Positions 18,026-26,494 are shown, counted from the stretch's first letter. The stretch is 64,000 nt of DNA from Achromobacter animicus (GCF_902859585.1 NZ_CADIJM010000001.1:434001-498000); one strand, 5' to 3'. Program-made: numbers and translations. The notes: generated from the letters alone by a model not told the origin.

Positions 18026-19197
18026 TCGGTCACCTCGCGAGCGGCGGTACGGTCTGCGCGGGCAGGGCGCAGGGCTTTGGCAGTGGCTTGCGCGGTGCGC
18101 TTGGTCCAGATCAGGAGGCCGCTGAGCGACATCATGGTCAGCAGGAGGCCAAACAGGAACCACACCAGCTTCAGCCAGAAGCCGCCGAAGTCGCCGGTAT
18201 GCAGCGGCCGCATGGATTCGGTGAAGAACTCCAGGCCGTTGCGGTCGGACAGGCGGCGCACTTCCTCGACCGCGCCGTTGTACGGATTGATCTTGGCGTA
18301 CTGGAACATCAGCGGGTACGCGCCGCGGCCCGAGATGGTGATCGGGTCATACGCGTTGCCGGGGAAGAAGACGTGCTGCGTTTCCAGGCCGGGCAGTTCG
18401 CGCTCGGCAATGGCAACGATCTCGTCGAGCGGCAGGCGTTTGACGGTTTCGCCGGCGGCGACGGTGGGCACCTGATCGCGGGCTACGACAGCCGGCACGC
18501 CCTGGGTCGAAATGGTGGTCGCCGTATCGGACAGGATCGCCTGCGCCAGGAACCAGATCGCGCTGACCGAAATCAGCAGGATGAACCAAACCGACCACAG
18601 ACCCGACAGGCGGTGGAAGTCGCCCCAGAAAATGCGAGCGCCCTGGCCGACGCGCAGACGCGGCTTCTGGAAATAGGCGCGCCAGAACCGCTTGTAGACC
18701 ACCAGTCCGGTGATCAGCGACAGCAGCATCGGAATCGACAACAGCGAGACCAGATACCAGCCCCAGCTATAGCCATTGTTGAACGGGATCAGCAGCCAGC
18801 CGTGCAGCGCGCGCATGAATTGGCGCAGGTCGAAGTTCAAGGCCGGACCTTGCACGTGGCCGGTGTACGGGTTGACGTAGATCGAGGTGAAGCGTGCGCC
18901 CGGATAACCCACGGCGGCCGTCAGGGCAAACTGCGATTCCTCAGGCCAGGACAGGCGCTGAACCGACGCTTCGGGTTCCTGTTTGGCGATGGAGTCCATC
19001 AGGGCCTGGTAGCCCATGCGGGGCGTATCGGCATCGGGCGCCTGGGCGCGAACGGCGGGGTTGATGAGCCAGACGATTTCCTGGCTGATGACGGCGATGG
19101 TCCCGGTCGCACAGATGAAGAAAAGGAAAATCCAGATTGGCAAGGCCAGCCAACTGTGGACGAGAAACCATAATTTGGAGCGCGATGGCTTGGCCAT
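18022..19197 (-). CDS. PepSY-associated membrane protein of the metal operon
   Basis: 391 residues of the PepSY-associated TM family (PiuB-like). Four main membrane segments are visible: about 10-38, 140-165, 190-225 (LWSVWFILLISVSAIWFL) and 340-365. Two periplasmic PepSY-like repeats sit between them. Conserved His residues lie in KLWFLVHSWLALP and RALHGWLLIPF, typical of this family, some members of which act as ferric-siderophore or metal reductases. It is the first gene of the eight-gene operon and lies behind a Fur-like box. Substrate unknown. Confidence 0.82.
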   Translation of the reverse strand: MAKPSRSKLWFLVHSWLALPIWIFLFFICATGTIAVISQEIVWLINPAVRAQAPDADTPRMGYQALMDSIAKQEPEASVQRLSWPEESQFALTAAVGYPGARFTSIYVNPYTGHVQGPALNFDLRQFMRALHGWLLIPFNNGYSWGWYLVSLLSIPMLLSLITGLVVYKRFWRAYFQKPRLRVGQGARIFWGDFHRLSGLWSVWFILLISVSAIWFLAQAILSDTATTISTQGVPAVVARDQVPTVAAGETVKRLPLDEIVAIAERELPGLETQHVFFPGNAYDPITISGRGAYPLMFQYAKINPYNGAVEEVRRLSDRNGLEFFTESMRPLHTGDFGGFWLKLVWFLFGLLLTMMSLSGLLIWTKRTAQATAKALRPARADRTAAREVTE

Positions 19198-19269
19198 TCA
19201 AAAGCTATCCGGTAGACAGAAGAGGGTTGCCTGGTCCCCATTTAAGGGAGGCGTCAGGCGGAATTCTAG

Positions 19270-19288
19270 CAATAATAGTTCTCAATTG
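19270..19288 (-). promoter_or_regulatory. Fur-like box upstream of the metal operon
   Basis: On the minus strand the 19-mer reads CAATTGAGAACTATTATTG. It matches the core TGAGAA-TATT of the common Fur site at most positions and has symmetric CAAT/ATTG ends, but is not a full palindrome. It lies 73-91 bases before the first start codon of the operon, where a promoter is expected. The surrounding bases are AT-rich compared with the rest of the window. A Zur-type site was not seen. Confidence 0.5.
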
Positions 19289-19300
19289 TCTTAGTCGCCC

Positions 19301-19331
19301 CTTTGCTCCGGCGCGCCGCGCCGGCGCAAAG
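19301..19331. repeat. 31-base near-perfect palindrome in the divergent intergenic region
   Basis: CTTTGC-t-CCGGCGCG with its complement, interrupted by one mismatched pair and a short centre. It lies between the metal operon (leftward) and the copper-linked genes (rightward), so it is not placed as a terminator. It may be an operator or a 5'-leader hairpin of the rightward transcript. Confidence 0.5.
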
Positions 19332-19404
19332 CATCCGGAATTGACGGCCCGATGTTTAAAATGCCGGCTTGGCGACGGAATCGGCCGTCGCCCGGAAATC
19401 CCGC

Positions 19405-19869
19405 ATGCCCGCCCGATCGTCCTGTCCGTCCTCCCGTCCAGTCTGCGCCGCCACCCTCGTGCGGCTGTTGCTGCTGCTTCTGCTGGTGGTGCGGGCGTTC
19501 GTGCCGGTCGGATACATGCCGGACGCGCAGGCGCTGAAGCAGGGACGCCTGGAACTGGGCTTCTGTGCCGCGGGCGGCGGGGTGTTTCCCGGCATGTCGG
19601 GCAGGGCCGATGCGCACACTGCCCACACCGATTCCTCTCATGACCACCATGAGCACCACGATTCTTCCCAGCACGTGGGCGCCGGCCAGGAATGTCCGTT
19701 CGGGCTGAGCGCACACCCGGCGTTGCTCGTGCCGCCCACCGTCGCGCTGGTTCCTGCCTTGCTCGGCTGGTGGGTGCAGGCGCCCCGACTGACCGACAGT
19801 CCGCGGCCGCCCATGCCGGCCGCCGGGCCGCCGCTGGGACAGCGCGCTCCGCCTCGAATCACCGGATGA
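19405..19869 (+). CDS. DUF2946-like protein with His-rich stretch
   Basis: 154 residues. A hydrophobic N-terminus (VRLLLLLLLVVRAFVPVGYMPD) matches the start of DUF2946 proteins, and ECPFGLSAHP matches their second block. Between them is a His/Asp-rich stretch (about 70-85, HTDSSHDHHEHH), a probable copper or other metal site. A second hydrophobic segment follows (about 110-130). The ATG has GGAAATCCCGC in front; an in-frame TTG 36 bases upstream is possible. It opens a cluster with a PepSY protein, another DUF2946-like protein and an OprC-type receptor, the same company these proteins keep in Pseudomonas. Confidence 0.75.
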   Translation: MPARSSCPSSRPVCAATLVRLLLLLLLVVRAFVPVGYMPDAQALKQGRLELGFCAAGGGVFPGMSGRADAHTAHTDSSHDHHEHHDSSQHVGAGQECPFGLSAHPALLVPPTVALVPALLGWWVQAPRLTDSPRPPMPAAGPPLGQRAPPRITG

Positions 19870-19942
19870 CATCCGTCGCCGTGCGCGCCAAGCGCACGAT
19901 TGCCGCCTGCTGCAGGCGGCGTCCGTTGTTTTCGAGATCATC

Positions 19943-21358
19943 ATGTCCACCGAGACCCTGGTTAGTCCGGCCGCCTCCACGCGGCCGAGGGCGGCAAGCG
20001 GCAGCGCGTTGCTCGCGCTGATCACCCGGCTGCATTTCTATATAGGCCTGTTCGTCGGCCCCTTCATCCTGGTCGCGGCCGTGACCGGCACGCTGTTCGT
20101 GCTGACCCCGCAACTGGAAAACCTCATCTACGCCGAGCAGTTGCGCACCACTTCCACGGGCGCGGCGCAACCCCTCGCGGCGCAGGTCCAGGCAGCGCAA
20201 AGCCAAGTCGGACCGGGTCCGCGCCTGTTCGCCGTCCGGCCCGCGCCCGGCCCCGGCGAAACCACGCGCGTGATGTTTACGCAGCCCGGCATGGGCGATT
20301 CCGAAGCCCGCGCGCTATTTGTGGACCCCGTCACGCTGAAGATCCAGGGCGACATGGTCGTCTACGGCACCAGCGGCACGCTGCCTTTCCGGACCAAGCT
20401 GGACTACCTGCACCGCAACCTGATGCTGGGTGACCTGGGCCGCAACTACAGCGAACTGGCGGCGTCGTGGCTCTGGATTGCGACGCTGGGCGGTCTGGTG
20501 CTGTGGTTTGCCCGGCGCGGGCGCGACAAGACGTTGGAAGCCCGCAGCCCGCGCCTGCGCGCCCGGCGCTGGCATGGACTGCTGGGGTTGTGGATCGGCA
20601 TCGGCCTGGTGTTCTTCTCGGCCACCGGGCTGACCTGGTCCAACTGGGCCGGTGCGCGCGTGGACCAATTGCGCGCGCAGTTGGGGTGGATCACGCCGGC
20701 GGTGTCGTTGAAACTGCCCGACGCCGGGATGCCCGCCATGGCAGCCATGCCCGAGGGCGGCGAGCATGCCCATCATCATGGCGACCAGCATGACCACGCC
20801 GCCATGTCGCCGGCGCCGGACACCGTGCCGGCGGGCTTTGACCGGGTGTTGCAGGCCGCGCGCCAGGGCGGCATCGACAGCAGCCTGCTTGAAATCCGGC
20901 CGCCGCGCGGCGCTGGCCAGGCGTGGTTGGTGCGCGAGGTGGACCGCTCCTGGCCCACCCAGGTCGACACCATCGCCGTGGATCCGACCACCTATGCCAT
21001 CACCAGCCGTGCCGACTTCGACACCTTTCCGCTCATCGCCAAGCTGATCCGCTGGGGCGTGGACATGCACATGGGCATCCTGTTCGGCTGGCCCAATCAA
21101 CTCCTGATGGCCGCCATTGGCATCGCCCTGACGACGATGATCGTGCTGGGCTACCGGATGTGGTGGCTGCGCCGTCCGGCCGCGGGCGCGACAGGGCAGA
21201 CGCTGACTCACGCCTGGCGCGAGCTGTCCTGGCCCGGACGGATCGGCGTGGCGGCCATCGCGCTGGCGCTGGGATGGAGCCTGCCGGTGATGGGCGTGAG
21301 CCTGGCCGTATTCCTGGTCATTGATGTGTTGCGCTGGGTAGCCGCCAGACGCGCTTGA
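19943..21358 (+). CDS. PepSY-associated membrane protein, His/Met-rich (copper-linked)
   Basis: 471 residues of the PepSY-TM family. Membrane segments lie near 25-60 (LHFYIGLFVGPFILVAAVTGTLF), 170-195, 205-235, 380-405 and 430-465. A periplasmic loop at about 262-292 is rich in Met and His (GMPAMAAMPEGG then EHAHHHGDQHDH), the pattern of periplasmic copper sites. Family members may reduce or pass on metal at the inner membrane. It begins 73 bases after the first DUF2946-like gene and precedes the second, so it is probably cotranscribed with the copper receptor. Confidence 0.85.
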   Translation: MSTETLVSPAASTRPRAASGSALLALITRLHFYIGLFVGPFILVAAVTGTLFVLTPQLENLIYAEQLRTTSTGAAQPLAAQVQAAQSQVGPGPRLFAVRPAPGPGETTRVMFTQPGMGDSEARALFVDPVTLKIQGDMVVYGTSGTLPFRTKLDYLHRNLMLGDLGRNYSELAASWLWIATLGGLVLWFARRGRDKTLEARSPRLRARRWHGLLGLWIGIGLVFFSATGLTWSNWAGARVDQLRAQLGWITPAVSLKLPDAGMPAMAAMPEGGEHAHHHGDQHDHAAMSPAPDTVPAGFDRVLQAARQGGIDSSLLEIRPPRGAGQAWLVREVDRSWPTQVDTIAVDPTTYAITSRADFDTFPLIAKLIRWGVDMHMGILFGWPNQLLMAAIGIALTTMIVLGYRMWWLRRPAAGATGQTLTHAWRELSWPGRIGVAAIALALGWSLPVMGVSLAVFLVIDVLRWVAARRA

Positions 21359-21446
21359 TATGCGTCAACGGGCAGTGCAGATGGGCGCGGGCAGACCGGA
21401 TTCGGGGCCGGAACCGCGCTACCATCTGCGGCGTCAAGGGGATTTG

Positions 21447-21860
21447 ATGTACACAAGCGCCACTGCTGCCAGACGATGGGTTTCGCTGTTCGCGGCGGCC
21501 CTGTTCGTCTTTCAGGCGCTGATTGCCTCTGCGGCACTCGCCGCACCAAGTCCCGCCGGTATGTCGGGCGCCGCCGGCGCCACCACCATCATCTGCACGG
21601 CCAGCGGGCCGCGCGTTGTCACCATCGGCATCGAAGGCGCCACGCAAGGCGCCGAGCAGCACAGCGGCGCCATGCCGCATTGCTGCGTCGCCGGCTGCGC
21701 CATGTTGGGCGGCGCCACGCTGCCCGGACTGTGGCTGCTTGCCTGGCTGCTGCCTACGCTGGCGCAGCCTGCTACGGCGCCAGCCGCCGACGTTTCTTAC
21801 TTCTCCAGTGCGCACGCCCGGCTGCAGCAGCAGCCGCGCGCGCCGCCACCCGTCGCCTGA
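21447..21860 (+). CDS. Second DUF2946-like exported protein
   Basis: 137 residues. An N-terminal hydrophobic segment (RWVSLFAAALFVFQALIASAA) is followed by a short periplasmic part with GAMPHCCVAGCAM, giving three cysteines, then another hydrophobic segment and a Gln/Pro-rich tail. The layout matches short DUF2946 proteins. The start was placed at the ATG before the hydrophobic segment, behind AAGGGGATTTG; the frame opens earlier without a ribosome site. It lies between the PepSY gene and the OprC-type receptor gene and is probably a copper-handling accessory (inference). Confidence 0.68.
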   Translation: MYTSATAARRWVSLFAAALFVFQALIASAALAAPSPAGMSGAAGATTIICTASGPRVVTIGIEGATQGAEQHSGAMPHCCVAGCAMLGGATLPGLWLLAWLLPTLAQPATAPAADVSYFSSAHARLQQQPRAPPPVA

Positions 21861-22069
21861 CGGCACCTCTCTCAGCATCACCGGTTTGCATCGCGGCGCC
21901 CACGGTTGACGGCCGCGCCGCCGGTTAGCGCCTGCTCATATCGCCGCTTTTGGCACGGATCCGTTTGAGGGCCCGGGCGCCGAGGCGCGCCCATGCATGG
22001 CCCGTCCGCGCGGGGGCGACGCCCCGATTGCAGATTCCGACTCAGATTCCAAGTTGATCCAGATTCCCT

Positions 22070-24130
22070 ATGCGTAAGCAACCGCAATTCGTCCGCATGA
22101 CCTGCCTGGCCGCCGCCGTGGCCGCCACATTTTCCGCCGCCGCGCAGCCCATCCAGGACGGCGTAACCACGCTCGATCCCGTTGTCATCATGGGCGTGGC
22201 GCCCAGCGCGCCGCTGACCTTCACGACCGATCCGAAGCTCCCGCGCCAGCCGCTGCCAGCCAGTGACGGCACCGACTACCTGAAGACCATTCCCGGCTTT
22301 TCGGCCATCCGGAACGGCGGCACCAACGGCGACCCGGTGCTGCGCGGCATGTTCGGTTCCCGCCTGAACATTTTGACCAACGGCACCTCCATGCCCGGCG
22401 CCTGCCCGTCGCGGATGGACGCGCCCAGTTCCTATATTTCGCCCGAGAACTTCGACCAGCTCATCGTCATCAAGGGACCGCAGACAGTGCTGTGGGGGCC
22501 GGGCGCGTCCGCCGGCACCGTCCGCTTCGACCGCGACACACCCCAGTTCACCGAGCCGGGCGTGCGTTTTGACGGCAGCCTGACCGGCGGCTCGTTCGGG
22601 CGCAACGACCAGACGGCGGACCTGACCATCGGCAACGAAAAGGTCTACACCCGGATCACCGCCAACCACTCGCATTCGCAGGACTACAAGGACGGCGACG
22701 GCAACACCGTGCCGTCGCGCTGGGACAAATGGAACGCGGATGTCACGCTAGGCTTCACGCCCGATGCGGACACGCTATATGAACTGACCGCCGGCACGGG
22801 CGACGGCGAGGCGCGATATGCCGGGCGCGGCATGGACGGCTCGCAATTCAAGCGGGAAAGTTTTGGACTGCGCTTTGAAAAACGTAACCTCGGGCCCGTC
22901 CTGAGTCAGGTCGAGGCACAGCTCTATTACAACTACGCGGACCACGTCATGGACAACTACACGCTGCGCGCGCCGGACCCGTCCAGCGCCATGGCGATGG
23001 CGATGGCCTCGGACGTGGACCGCGCAACCTGGGGCGGACGTGTCGCCAGCACCTGGAATCTGTCGCAAGACACCAGCCTGGAGGCAGGGATGGACTTCCA
23101 GCAAAGCCGCCACCGCGCCCGCAGCGGCTCGGACACCATGTCCTATCGCAGCCAGCCGTGGGTCAAGGACGCCGATTTTTCCAATACGGGTGTCTTTGGC
23201 GAATTGACCTGGCGCGCCGCACCGGACAGCCGCGTGATTGGCGGCGCCCGCGTCGACTGGGCGTCCGTCAAGGATTTCCGGCAGACCACCGGCGGCATGA
23301 TGATGGTCATGCCCAACCCCACGGCGGGCGAACGGCGCAACGACACGCTCCCCAGCGGCTTCCTGCGCTATGAAAAGGATCTGGAATCGCTGCCCGCCAC
23401 GCTCTATATCGGGCTGGGTCATGTGGAGCGGTTCCCAGACTACTGGGAACTGTTCTCGCCCAAGCGCGGTCCGGCCGGCTCGGTCAACGCCTTCCAGGGC
23501 GTCAAGCCGGAAAAGACGACCCAGCTTGATTTTGGCGCCCAGTACAAGACGGAAACGCTGGATGCGTGGTTCTCGGGGTATGCGGGGTACGTGGACGATT
23601 TCATTCTGTTCAATTACACGTCCGGCGGGATGATGGGGGCCACCTCGCAGGCGACGAACGTGGATGCCCGGATTTTTGGCGGGGAGTTTGGCGCGTCCTA
23701 TGCCGTGACGCCGAGCTGGAAGGTGGGCGCCACATTGGCCTACGCCTGGGGCCAGAACCGCAGCGACGGCCGCGCGCTGCCGCAGATTCCGCCGCTGGAG
23801 GCCAAGCTCACCGCCGCCTATGACGACGGCACCTGGTCGGCGGGCGCCTTGTGGCGCATCGTCGCCCCGCAAAAACGCTACGCGCTGAACGAAGGCAACG
23901 TCGTGGGCAAGGATTTCGGTCCCAGCGCCGGATTTGGCGTGTTTTCCCTTAATGCGGGTTACGTCGTGAACAAGCAGGTTCGGTTGTCGCTGGGCGTGGA
24001 CAACGTGTTCGACAAGACCTACAGCGAACACCTGAACCTGGCGGGGAATGCCGGATTTGGCTATCCGGCGGGCACGGCGGTGAACGAACCCGGCCGCAGC
24101 GTCTGGGCTCGGGTCAGCGTCCGATACTGA
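22070..24130 (+). CDS. oprC: TonB-dependent copper receptor (OprC/NosA-type)
   Basis: 686 residues. Signal peptide, a plausible TonB box near residues 33-42, then the plug (DYLKTIPGFSAIRNGGTNGDPVLRG) and a 22-stranded barrel ending in aromatic RVSVRY. The plug has SMPGACPSRMDAPSSYI (Cys112 and Met116), the motif of TonB-dependent copper receptors, where Cys and Met bind copper. Met-rich loops occur at about 306-311 (MAMAMA) and 408-413 (GGMMMVM). It imports or binds copper at the outer membrane, using TonB energy. The neighbours (PepSY, two DUF2946-like) are the usual partners of OprC. The 209 bases upstream hold no gene, only short GC-rich dyads. Confidence 0.88.
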   Translation: MRKQPQFVRMTCLAAAVAATFSAAAQPIQDGVTTLDPVVIMGVAPSAPLTFTTDPKLPRQPLPASDGTDYLKTIPGFSAIRNGGTNGDPVLRGMFGSRLNILTNGTSMPGACPSRMDAPSSYISPENFDQLIVIKGPQTVLWGPGASAGTVRFDRDTPQFTEPGVRFDGSLTGGSFGRNDQTADLTIGNEKVYTRITANHSHSQDYKDGDGNTVPSRWDKWNADVTLGFTPDADTLYELTAGTGDGEARYAGRGMDGSQFKRESFGLRFEKRNLGPVLSQVEAQLYYNYADHVMDNYTLRAPDPSSAMAMAMASDVDRATWGGRVASTWNLSQDTSLEAGMDFQQSRHRARSGSDTMSYRSQPWVKDADFSNTGVFGELTWRAAPDSRVIGGARVDWASVKDFRQTTGGMMMVMPNPTAGERRNDTLPSGFLRYEKDLESLPATLYIGLGHVERFPDYWELFSPKRGPAGSVNAFQGVKPEKTTQLDFGAQYKTETLDAWFSGYAGYVDDFILFNYTSGGMMGATSQATNVDARIFGGEFGASYAVTPSWKVGATLAYAWGQNRSDGRALPQIPPLEAKLTAAYDDGTWSAGALWRIVAPQKRYALNEGNVVGKDFGPSAGFGVFSLNAGYVVNKQVRLSLGVDNVFDKTYSEHLNLAGNAGFGYPAGTAVNEPGRSVWARVSVRY

Positions 24131-24202
24131 CCGAAACGGGGTTGGGCACGCTACTTGCTGAAAGGGGGGTGAGGGTCATTCCTTGTCTTATGGAGAAGCA
24201 TC

Positions 24203-24400
24203 ATGGAAGAGTTCAAGTACACGCCCACCTTGTCCACCCCCCAGCCGATGACAAATGGCGAACGTTGCGCGTTGCGAACGCTTGCTGCGGCGCAGCAACT
24301 TTTGCACCCGGATCGTCCGCCGGCCGTCCTGATGTCGACGGTCGAAGCCGAATTGGCCAAATATGTAAAAGATACCTACCGGCCGCGCACGGCTTGGTAA
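24203..24400 (+). CDS. Small hypothetical protein
   Basis: 65 residues, cytoplasmic, with no membrane segment or known domain. TTATGGAGAAGCATC precedes the ATG at a good distance. The sequence has a predicted helix in the middle (NGERCALRTLAAAQQLL) and ends in a basic, aromatic tail. It converges on the small RRM-like gene. The good ribosome site and codon use like the neighbours favour a real gene; function unknown. Confidence 0.55.
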   Translation: MEEFKYTPTLSTPQPMTNGERCALRTLAAAQQLLHPDRPPAVLMSTVEAELAKYVKDTYRPRTAW

Positions 24401-24437
24401 GGCGCCAGGGCGGGGCGCCGCGCACTGACGGCGCCCG

Positions 24438-24692
24438 TCACGCGATCGGCGCCCGCATCACCAGCGCCGAGATGGTGTGATTTTTCCAGAACATCTGGTG
24501 GATACGGGGCAGCAGGGCTTGCAGCTCCGGCTCCGTCACGCCGTCGAACGTGACCAGTACGGCGGGACGATTTCCTTCGCTGGGGACGCGCTTCATGCCG
24601 TCCGGCGAAGGAAAGCCGTACTTGACCAGGAACGCCCGGACATCTTCGTCGCTGGTGGTGTCTTCCACCTGATTGATGAGCAGCGCTGCCAT
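24438..24692 (-). CDS. Small RRM-like protein
   Basis: 84 residues. The order of predicted strands and helices (ALLINQV, SDEDVRAFLVKYG, RPAVLVTFDGV, LQALLPRIHQMF, ISALVMR) matches a beta-alpha-beta-beta-alpha-beta ferredoxin-like fold as in RNA-recognition motifs, though the aromatic RNP residues are weak. CTCTGGAGGTTGCGCC precedes the ATG. It follows the PPK2 gene by 17 bases on the same strand and is probably cotranscribed. RNA binding is a structural guess. Confidence 0.65.
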   Translation of the reverse strand: MAALLINQVEDTTSDEDVRAFLVKYGFPSPDGMKRVPSEGNRPAVLVTFDGVTEPELQALLPRIHQMFWKNHTISALVMRAPIA

Positions 24693-24709
24693 GGCGCAAC
24701 CTCCAGAGG

Positions 24710-25531
24710 TCAGAATTTTTCGGGCACATACCGGAACGGATGTTCCGGCTGCGTGTAGCCCTTGGGCTTCTGTCGTTTGGGCAGGGTGATTTTTTCCCTG
24801 GCGCTGACGGTGTAGGGAATGTGTTCCAGCAGGTGGGTAATGATGTTCAGCCGGATTCGCTTCTTGTCGTCGGATCGTCCGACGTACCAGGGCGAGATCG
24901 ACGTATCCGACGCCCGGAACATCTCGTCCCGGGCACGCGAGTAGTCGTACCAGCGGCTGTACGAATCCAGGTCCATCTTCGTCAGCTTCCAGGTCTTGCG
25001 CGCATCGTTGATGCGCGACTGAAGGCGGCGTGTCTGTTCCGCCTCGGTGACTTCCAGCCAGTATTTGAAGAGCAGGATGCCGGAGTCGATCATCACGCGT
25101 TCCACCAGCGGCACGGCTTTCAGAAAGGCGTCGACCTGCGCCTGGCTGCAAAACCCCATCACGCGCTCAACGCCAGCCCGGTTGTACCAGCTGCGGTCGA
25201 AGATCACGACTTCGCCCGCCGCGGGCAGGTGTGGCAGGTAGCGCTGCATGTACATCTGGGATTTTTCGCGCTCGGTGGGGGCGGGCAAGGCCACGACGCG
25301 AAAGACGCGGGGGCTGACACGCTCGGTCAGCGCCTTGATCGTGCCGCCTTTGCCGGCGCCGTCGCGCCCTTCGAACACGATGCAGACCTTGGCGCCCGTA
25401 TCGACGACCCATTGCTGCAGCTTGACCAGCTCGACGTGAAGTTGGGCCAGTTCCCTTTCGTACTGCTTATTGGAAAGCTTGCCCGCCTCGGCGGTCTCGG
25501 GATTGTCCTTCTGCTTTTTCTTGTCGCCCAT
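24710..25531 (-). CDS. ppk2: Polyphosphate kinase 2 (PPK2)
   Basis: 273 residues, the usual length for class I PPK2, which moves phosphate between polyphosphate and nucleoside diphosphates, mostly to make ATP or GTP. Walker A EGRDGAGKGG (about 54-63), Walker B VVIFDRSWYNRAGVERVMGF (about 108-127) and the lid region QTRRLQSRINDARKTWKLT are intact. The start was chosen at the ATG that begins the charged N-terminus (GDKKKQK). It faces away from the small acidic protein and PRC-barrel genes. A stress or energy-storage role fits the neighbouring stress and repair genes. Confidence 0.92.
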   Translation of the reverse strand: MGDKKKQKDNPETAEAGKLSNKQYERELAQLHVELVKLQQWVVDTGAKVCIVFEGRDGAGKGGTIKALTERVSPRVFRVVALPAPTEREKSQMYMQRYLPHLPAAGEVVIFDRSWYNRAGVERVMGFCSQAQVDAFLKAVPLVERVMIDSGILLFKYWLEVTEAEQTRRLQSRINDARKTWKLTKMDLDSYSRWYDYSRARDEMFRASDTSISPWYVGRSDDKKRIRLNIITHLLEHIPYTVSAREKITLPKRQKPKGYTQPEHPFRYVPEKF

Positions 25532-25767
25532 CGTCGCGCTCCGGAAGTCTTCCTGCCACGAATGAACGGCGCACGCGGGCGCCACATTTGATCTGAATAT
25601 ATTGCCGATTCAAGGCGGTTTGGGAGCGCGTTACCAATGGAATTATGGTGCCGCAGTCCGCCGCGCCATTGGGTGGTGGTCACCCGACGAATGTTTCGGG
25701 AACGTTATTTGCTGTCGGGGTCCACGGCCACGTTTCCGCTGGCCGCAGCGAACCTGAGGTGACGAAA
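25532..25767 (+). promoter_or_regulatory. Divergent promoter region with ECF-like element
   Basis: 236 non-coding bases between ppk2 and a small rightward gene. GGAAC at 25699-25703 is followed 17 bases later by GTCC (from 25720), a spacing like that of extracytoplasmic-function sigma promoters, about 45 bases before the small gene. This is a sequence resemblance only. Nothing else stands out. Confidence 0.3.
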
Positions 25768-26013
25768 ATGGAACCAGATCATTCCGTTGGGCAGACATCT
25801 TCCCAGGACAACGCCGTAGAGGCGACCTCGACGCCCGACGATCTGCCGGTGCGGCCTGGGGCAGGCTCGCCGAGTACGGGCGGCGCGCCGTCGGTCAAGC
25901 CGTCGGATGCCAGCGAGAACACGCAGGGCAACGAAGTCAGCAACGAGGACATGGAGCCATCGGACGCCTCCGAATCCAATCCCGATCCCGCCGACTCGCA
26001 ACGCACGTCCTGA
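25768..26013 (+). CDS. Small acidic, probably disordered protein
   Basis: 81 residues, very rich in Ser, Asp, Glu, Asn and Pro, with no hydrophobic core, so it is probably intrinsically disordered. The motif PSDASEN/PSDASES occurs twice. CTGAGGTGACGAAA stands before the ATG. It is followed after 29 bases by the PRC-barrel gene, and both may be part of a stress response. No family recognised. Confidence 0.52.
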   Translation: MEPDHSVGQTSSQDNAVEATSTPDDLPVRPGAGSPSTGGAPSVKPSDASENTQGNEVSNEDMEPSDASESNPDPADSQRTS

Positions 26014-26042
26014 ACACCAAGAGACCCCGAGGAGATCCGATC

Positions 26043-26435
26043 ATGATCGTAAAGACTGCAATGCTGGGCGTGGTTGCGATGCTGGGCGCCGCTGGCGCCG
26101 TGTCCACCGGCTGGGCGCAGGGTGCGCCGCAGTCCGTGACCGAAGTGCGAGTCGATGTCGCCAAGGTCGAGGCCGGCTACCGCGCCTCGAAGATCATCGG
26201 AGCGACCGTCTACAACGGCAAGAAGGAAAAGATCGGCACCGTGGATGATCTGATCCTCGGCCCGCCCGATTGGGCGCCGTATGCGGTGTTGTCGGTGGGC
26301 GGGCTGCTTGGCGTCGGCAATCATCTTGTGACGGTTCCGCTGTCGAAGATGCAGGTCGCCGGCGACCAGTTCCAGCTGCCGGACGCTACGAAGGACACGC
26401 TCAAGGCGCTGCCCGAATTCAAGTACGCCAAGTAA
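26043..26435 (+). CDS. Exported PRC-barrel domain protein
   Basis: 130 residues. The signal peptide ends near GWAQ (about 26). The mature part is a PRC-barrel-like beta domain with ASKIIGATVYNGKKEKIGTVDDLIL and VTVPLSKMQV. Exported PRC-barrel proteins are common in Proteobacteria and are often stress-induced; their biochemical role is not settled. GAGGAGATCCGATC precedes the ATG. It lies between two small genes on the same strand, upstream of the Ku-LigD pair. Confidence 0.8.
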   Translation: MIVKTAMLGVVAMLGAAGAVSTGWAQGAPQSVTEVRVDVAKVEAGYRASKIIGATVYNGKKEKIGTVDDLILGPPDWAPYAVLSVGGLLGVGNHLVTVPLSKMQVAGDQFQLPDATKDTLKALPEFKYAK

Positions 26436-26494
26436 ACCGGCGCGGGGCAGCACGCTCCGCACCCCATGCCTGATCCACGCCCGCAGGAGGCCAC

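Noticed and set aside
21861-22069. GC-rich dyads before the copper receptor gene as a riboswitch or terminator
   Set aside because: Only short, common GC repeats; no T tract and no known aptamer pattern.
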